From: Holophagaceae bacterium UBA692
GTDB lineage: Bacteria; Acidobacteriota; Holophagae; Holophagales; Holophagaceae
Reading direction: 5' to 3'
Length of the DNA stretch: 6,265 bases
Assembly: GCA_002297665.1 (NCBI GenBank)
Contig: DBMS01000192.1
Span: 1 to 6,265 of the forward strand
The first letter of the stretch is position 1. Every line of letters begins with the position of its first letter. Made by a program: the position numbers and the translations under genes. A model generated the notes under the pieces. It was given only the letters and a program-made list of their open reading frames with translations. It searched no databases and was not told where the DNA came from. Below are positions 1 through 5,510 of this stretch, piece by piece.

Positions 1-399
1 GGCTGCCGTCCCGGCGACAAGGCCCAGGCCATCCGCGACCTGCAGGCCGGCGGCGCCGTGGTGGCCTTCGTGGGCGACGGCGTGAACGACGGCCCCGCCC
101 TGGCCCAGGCGGACGCGGGCATCAGCCTGCCCGGACTGGAGGCGGCCCAGGCCGCGGCGCCCCTGAACCTCCTGCGGGAAGGCCTCGTGCCCCTCCTCCA
201 GGCCCGGCGCCTCAGCCTGCGCACCCGCACCGTCATCCGCCAGAACCTGGCCTGGGCCTTCGGCTACAACCTGGTGCTGGTGCCCCTGGCCGCCTTCAAC
301 CTGCTGGACCGCTTCGGCGGGCCCATGCTGGCGGGAGCCGCCATGGGCTTGAGCTCGCTCACGGTGGTGCTCAACGCCTTGCGCCTGCGAAGGGCGTGA
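1..399 (+). CDS. copA: Cu(+)-exporting P1B-1-type ATPase, C-terminal fragment (5' end outside window)
   Basis: This is the last 132 residues of a heavy-metal P-type ATPase, which uses ATP to push metal ions out of the cytoplasm across the inner membrane. The frame is open from base 1, so the start lies upstream. Visible in order are a PGDK segment near residues 4-7, the hinge motif GDGVND at 25-30 (Mg2+/phosphorylation-site geometry), and two final membrane helices. Helix 7 reads N82-x6-YN(89-90)-x4-P95 and helix 8 reads P108-x6-M115-x2-SS(118-119) with N125. Both match the Cu(+)-specific P1B-1 signatures exactly, so copper (or silver) is the likely substrate. One oddity is that the usual GTD-type motif after the hinge is replaced by a leucine/alanine-rich stretch (SLPGLEAAQAA, 42-52). 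The small YHS-like gene starts 26 bases after the stop codon, which suggests one copper operon. The metal-binding N-terminus and CPC motif cannot be checked here. Confidence 0.93.
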   Translation, partial: GCRPGDKAQAIRDLQAGGAVVAFVGDGVNDGPALAQADAGISLPGLEAAQAAAPLNLLREGLVPLLQARRLSLRTRTVIRQNLAWAFGYNLVLVPLAAFNLLDRFGGPMLAGAAMGLSSLTVVLNALRLRRA

Positions 400-410
400 A
401 TAGAATCGAT

Positions 411-419
411 GGAGAGGAG
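411..419 (+). promoter_or_regulatory. Strong Shine-Dalgarno site that sets the YHS-protein start
   Basis: The purine run GGAGAGGAG lies 6 bases before ATG 426. It supports that start over an in-frame GTG at 396, which overlaps the ATPase stop codon (GTGA, 396-399) and would add ten polar residues in front of the signal peptide. Confidence 0.8.
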
Positions 420-425
420 TCCCCG

Positions 426-659
426 ATGCTGCCCATCCTGCTGACCGTCGCCGCCCTGGTGGCCCCCGCCCCGGCGCCCAAGCCCGCCACCAACACCAAG
501 TGCCCCGTCATGGGCGACAAGGTGGACCCCAAGAAGAGCCCGAAGGTGGTGGTGAGGGGGCAGGAATACTTCCTCTGCTGCGGCGGATGCAAGGCCAAGC
601 TGGAGAAGGACCCCGACAAGTACCTGAACAAGGACGGCACGCCGAAGAACGCGAAGTAG
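426..659 (+). CDS. Small secreted YHS/TRASH-like metal-binding protein
   Basis: This is a 77-residue protein with a short hydrophobic N-terminus (about residues 1-17, Leu/Val/Ala then an Ala-Pro run), which looks like a signal peptide, so it probably acts in the periplasm. The mature part is one cysteine domain: CPVMG (about 25-29), a GQEYFLCC stretch, the cluster CCGGC (about 51-55), then a basic helix ending DPDKYL. A Cys-Pro followed about 25 residues later by Cys-Cys-x-x-Cys and a DPxKYL tail is typical of YHS/TRASH-like domains, which bind soft metals such as copper and are often found with CopA pumps. The 26-base gap to the copper ATPase, with no terminator between, suggests co-transcription and a role as copper chaperone, scavenger or sensor. 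That role is inference. The C-terminus is lysine-rich. The stop codon directly abuts the stop of the convergent kinase gene. Confidence 0.85.
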   Translation: MLPILLTVAALVAPAPAPKPATNTKCPVMGDKVDPKKSPKVVVRGQEYFLCCGGCKAKLEKDPDKYLNKDGTPKNAK

Positions 660-2726
660 CTACACCGCTTTCACCGGGAGCAGGAGGCTGAAGAGGCTTC
701 CGCGCTCGAGGGGCTCGTAGCGGGCCTCGCCGTGGTGGTCCTCGGCGATGCGGCGCACGATGGCCAGGCCCAGGCCGGTGCCCTTCTGCTTGGTGGAGAA
801 GTACGGCTGGAACAGGTTGGGGCGGTCGGCCTCGCGCACGCCGGGGCCGTCGTCGGCCACGTCCAGGCGGAGCATGGGGCCCTGGTGGGCCAGGGCCACC
901 CGGATGCGGCCCCGGCCTTCCAGGGCGCCGATGGCGTTGTCCACCATGTTGATGAGGGCGCGCTTGACCATGTCGCCGTCCCACAGGACCTCCAGGGGGC
1001 CGGGGAGGTCCAGGTCGAAGGTGATGCCGGGGTAGGTGGGCTCGTAGAGGCGGATGGCCTGGCGCACCAGTTCGGGGGCGTCCAGGGGGGCCGGGTGCGG
1101 CGCGGGGAGCTTGGCGAACTGGCTGAAGCTGTCCACCAGGCGCGTGAGGCTGGCCACCTCGGCCAGGATCGTCTCGGCGCCCTCGGCCACGGCCTGGGGG
1201 TCCAGGCGGCCCTCGCGGCTGCGGCGCTGCAGGCGCTGGGTGGTGAGCTTGATGGGGGTGAGGGGGTTCTTGACCTCATGGGCCATGCGCCGGGCCACCT
1301 CCTGCCACGCGGCGCGCTTTTCGGCCTGGGCCAGGGCGGAAAGGTCCTCCAGCACGGCCAGGACGCCGCCGCCGGTGAGGGGGATGACGATGGCGCGCAC
1401 GGGGTGGCCGTCGCCTTCGCCGCCGATGCGGATCTCCTCCACGTGGGGCCGCCGCGTGGCCTGGACCGTGGCCAGCAGTTCGGGAAGGCGTCCCAGGCTG
1501 GGCAGGCGCGCCAGCTCGGCCCAGCCGCGCTCGAGCAGGTCCCAGTTCTCCACGCCCAGCCAGCGCCGGGCCACGGAGTTGAAGGTGCGCAGCTCCAGGT
1601 CCCGCTGCCAGCTGAGGATGCCCACGGGCAGGGCCTCCATGAGCTGGCCGAGGTAGGCGCGCTGGCCGTCGATGCGCTCGGCCTGGGCCTCGATGGCCGA
1701 GCGGGACTGGCGCAGGTCGCGGGTCATGGCGTTGAAGCTCCGGCTCAGGAAGGCCAGCTCGTCCTCGCCCTGCTCGGGCAGGGACACGTCCAGGTCGCCG
1801 GTGCCGATGCGCTGGGCGGCCTTGGCCAGGGCGCGCACGGGCTCGGAGATGGTGCGGGCGATGGCGAGCCCGGTCCACACCGCCACGAAGAGCGTGAGCA
1901 TGGTGAGAAACAGCAGCGTGCGCTGGGGAAGGGTCTCCAGCACCTCCCGGCCGGCGTGCATCTGGAAGGACTCGCGGTAGCGCTTGTCCAGGCGGATCAT
2001 GCCCTCCATGGCCGCGCGGGGCAGGAAGACGCCGGCCACCACCCGGTCGCCGGAGGGACCGCGGGGGCCGGTGCCCACCTGCCACTCGCCGTCGGGAACG
2101 GGCACGGCCTGGATGCCCTCGCGCAGGTCGGCCAGGGCCGGCGGCATCAGGCCGTGGGCCAGGGCCACCGTGGCCACGCCCTGGGCGGGGACGCGGGCCA
2201 GGAGGTCGAAGCCGGTGCTCTCGCGCTCGCGGGCGGGCTCGTGGAGGGCCTCGGGGGCGATGCGGGTGGTGGCGGTGCGCAGGCGCAGGCGCACCTGCTC
2301 CCGGTAGGCCTCGTTGACGTAGTGCCCGTCCTGGATGACTTCCATGGTGTCGGGCATGAACCAGCGGTCCACGTTCTTGCGGATGAAGGTGCGGCCGATG
2401 GCGAACAGCATCAGGCTGGGGGCGATGCCCACGGCGAGGAAGGCCAGCACCAGCCGCGTGCGGATGCGGGCCCCCAGGATGCCGCTGCGGCGCTCGAAGT
2501 ACAGCTTGGCGATGCTGCGGATGACGATGAAGAGGAGGGTCCCGATGGCCAGGACGTTGGCCATGCCCACGGCCAGCAGGGACCAGCGGCTGGGGGCGTC
2601 CAGGCCCATTTCCACCTGCTTGGACAGGAGCCGGTAGGCCATGAAGATGACCCAGATGAGCACCGACAGGCCCGAGGCGACGTAGAGGCGGGTCAGTTCG
2701 GGGTGGCGCTTGGGCTTCTTCACCAT
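660..2726 (-). CDS. NtrY-like membrane sensor histidine kinase (HAMP-PAS-HisKA-HATPase)
   Basis: This 688-residue protein is a two-component sensor that should autophosphorylate on His and pass phosphate to a response regulator. By eye it has membrane segments at about 13-35, 48-72, 92-113 and 269-291, a periplasmic loop at about 117-267, a HAMP linker at about 289-341 and a PAS-like domain at about 350-465. The HisKA box has H483 in MAHEVKNPLTP. The ATPase domain has N-box residues N593 and N597, a G1 box DDGPG at 625-629, an F-box around F639-F643 and a G2 box GTGLGLA at 649-655. The membrane layout and the HEVKNPLTPIKL stretch point to the NtrY family, which senses nitrogen or redox state in relatives, but the signal here is unknown. 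The start is fixed: an in-frame TAG lies 12 bases upstream (2736-2738) and no other start codon lies between. No good Shine-Dalgarno is visible. NtrX usually follows ntrY directly; here the next gene is convergent and unrelated, so the partner is not adjacent. All catalytic boxes look intact. Confidence 0.93.
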   Translation of the reverse strand: MVKKPKRHPELTRLYVASGLSVLIWVIFMAYRLLSKQVEMGLDAPSRWSLLAVGMANVLAIGTLLFIVIRSIAKLYFERRSGILGARIRTRLVLAFLAVGIAPSLMLFAIGRTFIRKNVDRWFMPDTMEVIQDGHYVNEAYREQVRLRLRTATTRIAPEALHEPARERESTGFDLLARVPAQGVATVALAHGLMPPALADLREGIQAVPVPDGEWQVGTGPRGPSGDRVVAGVFLPRAAMEGMIRLDKRYRESFQMHAGREVLETLPQRTLLFLTMLTLFVAVWTGLAIARTISEPVRALAKAAQRIGTGDLDVSLPEQGEDELAFLSRSFNAMTRDLRQSRSAIEAQAERIDGQRAYLGQLMEALPVGILSWQRDLELRTFNSVARRWLGVENWDLLERGWAELARLPSLGRLPELLATVQATRRPHVEEIRIGGEGDGHPVRAIVIPLTGGGVLAVLEDLSALAQAEKRAAWQEVARRMAHEVKNPLTPIKLTTQRLQRRSREGRLDPQAVAEGAETILAEVASLTRLVDSFSQFAKLPAPHPAPLDAPELVRQAIRLYEPTYPGITFDLDLPGPLEVLWDGDMVKRALINMVDNAIGALEGRGRIRVALAHQGPMLRLDVADDGPGVREADRPNLFQPYFSTKQKGTGLGLAIVRRIAEDHHGEARYEPLERGSLFSLLLPVKAV

Positions 2727-2754
2727 GCAAACAGGCTAACCTGGATGCTTGCAT
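2725..2754. promoter_or_regulatory. Nested inverted repeats in the kinase/methyltransferase divergent gap
   Basis: Between the divergent starts, ATGCAA (2725-2730) is mirrored by TTGCAT (2749-2754), and inside them CAGG (2732-2735) is mirrored by CCTG (2740-2743) around CTAA. A second small palindrome, GATGC-TT-GCATC, occupies 2744-2755. The outer left arm overlaps the kinase start codon. This could be an operator for a dimeric regulator or a small hairpin. The arms are short and the spacing is uneven (1 versus 5 bases between inner and outer arms), so chance is possible. I found no convincing -35/-10 pair here. Confidence 0.35.
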
Positions 2755-2768
2755 CGGGGGTCGGGAGG

Positions 2769-3965
2769 ATGGCGCTGGCGGGACGGGATTTTCTGGGCGG
2801 GTTCGCGGACGGGGTCCGGAGCGAGCTGGAGTGCCTGGGCTCCACCTGCCCGGTGGTCACCGGGGAATTCTGGACCTCCCGCCAGCGGCAGGCCCACGCC
2901 CTCCACGAGGTGTCCTACCGGGCCTGCTACAAGCCGCAGCTGCCCCGGCTCTTCATCGAGGGGCTCACGGAGCCGGGGGACCGGGTCTACGATCCCTTCA
3001 GCGGGCGGGGCACCACGGCGCTGGAGGCGGCGCTCCTGGGGCGCCGGGTGGCCGCCAACGACATCAATCCCCTTTCCCGGATCCTGCTGGAGCCGCGCCT
3101 GGCCCCGCCGGAGCCCGGGGACGTGGAGGCCCGGCTGCGGGAGATCCCGCTGGCGTGCCCGGAACCCCTCGGCCTGGGCATGTTCTTCCACCCCGACACG
3201 GAGCGGGAGGTGCGCGGCTTCCGGGCCTGGTTCCTGGAGCGGGAGCGCCGGGGCGACTTCGACGCCCTGGACGGCTGGATCCGCATGGTGGCCACCAACC
3301 GCCTCACGGGCCACAGCCCGGGGTTCTTCTCGGTGTACACGCTCCCGCCCAACCAGGCCGTGAGCGCCGCCCAGCAGGTGGAGATCAACCGCAAGCGGGG
3401 GCAGGTCCCCGGGTACCGGGACACCCGGGCCCTGGTGCTGCGCAAGACCCGGTCCCTGGTGGCCGGCCTCACCGCGGAGGAACACCGGCGCCTGCGGGCC
3501 TGCGATCCCCTTCTGCTCACGGGGCCGGCGGCGGCCTCGCCGGCGCTGGAGGCGGATTCGGTGCGCCTCACCGTCACGTCGCCGCCCTTCCTGGACGTGG
3601 TGCAGTACCAGGCCGACAACTGGCTGCGGTGCTGGTTCTGCGGCCTGGACGCGGAGGAGGTGGGCCGGGGCATCACCATGGCCAAGACGGTGGAGGCCTG
3701 GTCCCGGGCCATGGGCGAGGTGTTCCGGGAACTGCACCGGGTCACCGCCCCGGGGGGCCACGTGGCCTTCGAGGTGGGCGAGGTGCGCAAGGGCACGGTG
3801 CGCCTCGAGGAGGCCGTATTGCCCCTGGGGGCGGCCGCGGGGTTCCGGGTGGAGGGCGTGCTCATCAACCAGCAGGCCTTCACCAAGACCGCCAACATCT
3901 GGGGGGTCTCGAACAACACGCACGGCACCAACAGCAACCGCATCGCGCTGTTCCGGAAGGGCTGA
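2769..3965 (+). CDS. Solitary site-specific DNA methyltransferase (SPPF-type amino-methylase)
   Basis: This is a 398-residue SAM-dependent methylase of the exocyclic-amino DNA methyltransferase group. An N-terminal stretch with WTSRQRQAH (about 35-43) and SYRACYKPQLPR (49-60) precedes the SAM-binding motif I, DPFSGRGTT (75-83). An acidic NDIN follows at 98-101, where the SAM ribose contact is expected. The catalytic motif IV is TSPPF (270-274), followed by a conserved-looking tail with NNTHGTNSN (382-390). An SPP motif is more typical of N4-cytosine than N6-adenine methylases, but the target base is not certain. The motif order is SAM site first and catalytic site about 190 residues later; the long middle may hold target recognition. 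ATG 2769 has a GGGGG run 8 bases upstream. ATG 2745 in the same frame would add eight residues and has only AGG at 2733-2735. The frame stays open far upstream, antisense to the kinase, and that part is not coding. No restriction endonuclease gene is adjacent. Confidence 0.88.
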   Translation: MALAGRDFLGGFADGVRSELECLGSTCPVVTGEFWTSRQRQAHALHEVSYRACYKPQLPRLFIEGLTEPGDRVYDPFSGRGTTALEAALLGRRVAANDINPLSRILLEPRLAPPEPGDVEARLREIPLACPEPLGLGMFFHPDTEREVRGFRAWFLERERRGDFDALDGWIRMVATNRLTGHSPGFFSVYTLPPNQAVSAAQQVEINRKRGQVPGYRDTRALVLRKTRSLVAGLTAEEHRRLRACDPLLLTGPAAASPALEADSVRLTVTSPPFLDVVQYQADNWLRCWFCGLDAEEVGRGITMAKTVEAWSRAMGEVFRELHRVTAPGGHVAFEVGEVRKGTVRLEEAVLPLGAAAGFRVEGVLINQQAFTKTANIWGVSNNTHGTNSNRIALFRKG

Positions 3966-3970
3966 ACGGA

Positions 3971-3995
3971 GCGGGCCGGGCGGAACCCGGCCCGC
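3971..3995. terminator. Perfect GC hairpin between convergent genes, probable bidirectional terminator
   Basis: GCGGGCCGGG (3971-3980) pairs perfectly with CCCGGCCCGC (3986-3995) around a 5-base loop, CGGAA. It begins 5 bases after the methyltransferase stop and ends 12 bases before the stop of the convergent propeller gene, so it could end both transcripts. There is no T-run on either strand, so it is not a classical intrinsic terminator. It may work with Rho, act by stalling, or protect mRNA 3' ends. Confidence 0.65.
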
Positions 3996-4007
3996 GTCCG
4001 GAGCTGC

Positions 4008-5399
4008 CTAACGGCTTAGGACCTTGAGGGAGTATTTCGCGTCGGCGCCCTTAACCAGCATCAGGCAGTGGCCGGGGCTGAGCAGGTAGGCCTCCAGTTC
4101 GCCCTTGACGCGCGTCTCGCTGGCGGGCGCGCCCTTGTCCAGGTCCAGGGACTGCAGGACGGTCTCGCCCTTGGCCTTGTCCCAGGAGCCCACCACGGCT
4201 TGGCCGTCGAGGACGCGCGGATCCATGAACCGGCCCCAGGGGCCCTTGAAGAAGCCCATGCCGAAGTCGCCCGCGGCCTTGAAGCTGCCGGTGACCTTGC
4301 CGGTGGCGGCGTCCACCACGAAGACCTGGTTGTCTTTGTTGAGGTGCACCGCCCTGCCCGCCAGGAGCGCGGGGGTGGCCGAGCTCTTCTCCTTGAGCTC
4401 CCAGCCCTTCTCGCCCGTGGCGAGCTTGACGCAGGACAGCCGGCTCCCGCCCATCATGCCCCACTCCAGGGCTACCAGCAGCCCCTTCTCCTCCCGCACG
4501 ACGCTTGGGCCGCCAATGTCGAACTTCCAACGCACGGCGCCGCTCTCGGTGTCCAGGGCGTAGAGGGTGCCGCCGAAGCTGGAGCCGTAATCGCCTCTGG
4601 CGGAACGCGCGCTGCCGTAGTGTCCGGACGACACCAGCACCGAGCCGTCAACGACCTTGAAGCTCCACTGGTTGTCGTTGCGGGTGGAAGCCTTCCAAAG
4701 CTGTTCGCCGGTGGCCAGATCCACCTTGTAGCAGGCCGCCTTACCACCGAAGTAGACCTTGTCCCCGACCACCACCGGCAGGTTTTCCACACCATCCTCG
4801 GCCTCCACGGTCCACAGCGTCTTGCCGGTGGCCAGGTCCAGGGCGTACAGGGATCCGGTGGTGCCCTTGAACAGGGAGCCGCCGAAGGTGCCCACCAGGA
4901 CGCGGTCGCCGGCGAGGACGGGGCCCTTCACGGCGCCCTGGACGATATTAAGGTTGCCCTTGAAGAAAGTGGCGCCGCCTTCCTTGCCCAGCTGGGCCTC
5001 CCAGCGCAGCGCGCCGGTGGCCGTGTCCAGGCACGCGATCTTGAAGTCCTCGGTGAACAGGAACAGGGCCCCGGGCACTTCGCGCAGGAAGGCGCCCTTC
5101 CGGGTCACGCTCCAGGCCTTCCGGGCCGTGTTCAGGTCCATGCGGATGATGTCGTCGCCGTCCCGAAGGTACAGGGCCTCGCCGCCCAGGAGGAAGGCCG
5201 GGCGCCGGTCCAGGCCCTCCAGGGACCAGCGGGAGGCCAGGGGCGTCGTGGCGGTCCGGGGCGCGTCGGGAATGCGCGCGCTTTCCATGACCAGTTTCCA
5301 GGAGGGCTCCGCGGCGGGCTCTGGGACGGGCGGACGGGTGTCCGCACCGGGAGCGAGGAGGAGCGAGGCCGCGAGAAGCGCAGGCAGGGTGAGCGCCAT
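4008..5399 (-). CDS. Secreted PQQ-repeat beta-propeller protein
   Basis: This is a 463-residue protein with a likely signal peptide (about residues 1-20: short N-region, Leu/Ala core, no lipobox cysteine), so a soluble periplasmic or exported protein is expected. The rest is a run of PQQ-type blades, each with a strand, a YALDLATGK-like turn and a Trp. Clear copies lie around 77-98, 112-137, 167-199, 215-237, 254-293, 307-336 and 350-374, with a degenerate last one near 400-420, giving seven or eight blades. Such propellers occur in the BamB outer-membrane assembly factor and in quinoprotein dehydrogenases. I see no dehydrogenase catalytic motifs and no lipoprotein signal, so neither function can be assigned; a scaffold or binding role is the cautious inference. 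The repeats show in the DNA as near-copies of GCCGGTGGCCAG (4707-4718, 4824-4835, partial at 5013-5022). ATG 5399 has AAAGGA 6 bases upstream. The gene stands alone, with a convergent methyltransferase downstream and a divergent gene upstream. Confidence 0.88.
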   Translation of the reverse strand: MALTLPALLAASLLLAPGADTRPPVPEPAAEPSWKLVMESARIPDAPRTATTPLASRWSLEGLDRRPAFLLGGEALYLRDGDDIIRMDLNTARKAWSVTRKGAFLREVPGALFLFTEDFKIACLDTATGALRWEAQLGKEGGATFFKGNLNIVQGAVKGPVLAGDRVLVGTFGGSLFKGTTGSLYALDLATGKTLWTVEAEDGVENLPVVVGDKVYFGGKAACYKVDLATGEQLWKASTRNDNQWSFKVVDGSVLVSSGHYGSARSARGDYGSSFGGTLYALDTESGAVRWKFDIGGPSVVREEKGLLVALEWGMMGGSRLSCVKLATGEKGWELKEKSSATPALLAGRAVHLNKDNQVFVVDAATGKVTGSFKAAGDFGMGFFKGPWGRFMDPRVLDGQAVVGSWDKAKGETVLQSLDLDKGAPASETRVKGELEAYLLSPGHCLMLVKGADAKYSLKVLSR

Positions 5400-5405
5400 G
5401 GGGTG

Positions 5406-5411
5406 TCCTTT
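5406..5411 (-). promoter_or_regulatory. Shine-Dalgarno site of the beta-propeller gene
   Basis: On the minus strand AAAGGA lies 6 bases before the ATG at 5399. This is well spaced and supports the chosen start and the signal peptide that follows it. Confidence 0.75.
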
Positions 5412-5429
5412 AAAGGTGGGATTGGAGCC

Positions 5430-5460
5430 ATGTTACCAGATGCGGAATTGATAAGCGCAA
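5430..5460 (-). promoter_or_regulatory. Possible promoter of the beta-propeller gene (extended -10)
   Basis: This is the most AT-rich patch of the window. On the minus strand it contains TGGTAACAT (5430-5438), which fits an extended -10 (TGn followed by a 4/6 match to TATAAT). A poor -35, TTGCGC (5455-5460), lies 19 bases away. The predicted transcript would have a leader of roughly 25 bases that includes the AAAGGA site. The -35 match and spacing are weak, so this is tentative. Confidence 0.35.
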
Positions 5461-5510
5461 CATCCTCATCCTCCTGCGCGGGGGGCTTGCGGGGGCGGCG
5501 GCATCGGCCT

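Noticed and set aside
396..425. GTG start at 396 for the YHS protein, overlapping the ATPase stop
   Set aside because: It would put ten polar residues before the signal peptide, while ATG 426 has a strong, well-spaced ribosome binding site.
732..2744. Very long open frame on the plus strand, opposite the kinase gene and continuous with the methyltransferase frame
   Set aside because: Its product is low-complexity Gly/Ala/His/Gln/Val-rich with no domain, while the opposite strand encodes a complete histidine kinase. It is the expected antisense shadow of a gene with G/C third positions. Only the part from about 2745-2769 onward is coding.
2718..2747. Promoter for the methyltransferase (TTCACC with TGGATG at 17-base spacing)
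   Set aside because: The -10 matches TATAAT at too few positions to support a call.
2736..3943. Long minus-strand frames opposite the methyltransferase
   Set aside because: They are rich in Arg, Pro, Gly and Ser without recognisable motifs, whereas the plus frame has clear SAM and catalytic motifs.
4700..5035. Direct DNA repeats GCCGGTGGCCAG and variants
   Set aside because: They are the coding trace of the repeated ATGK-type turns in the propeller blades, not a mobile or CRISPR repeat.
5448..5476. Plus-strand promoter for the MarR-like gene, with -35 TTGATA at 5448-5453
   Set aside because: The -35 is good, but nothing resembling a -10 lies 16-18 bases downstream.
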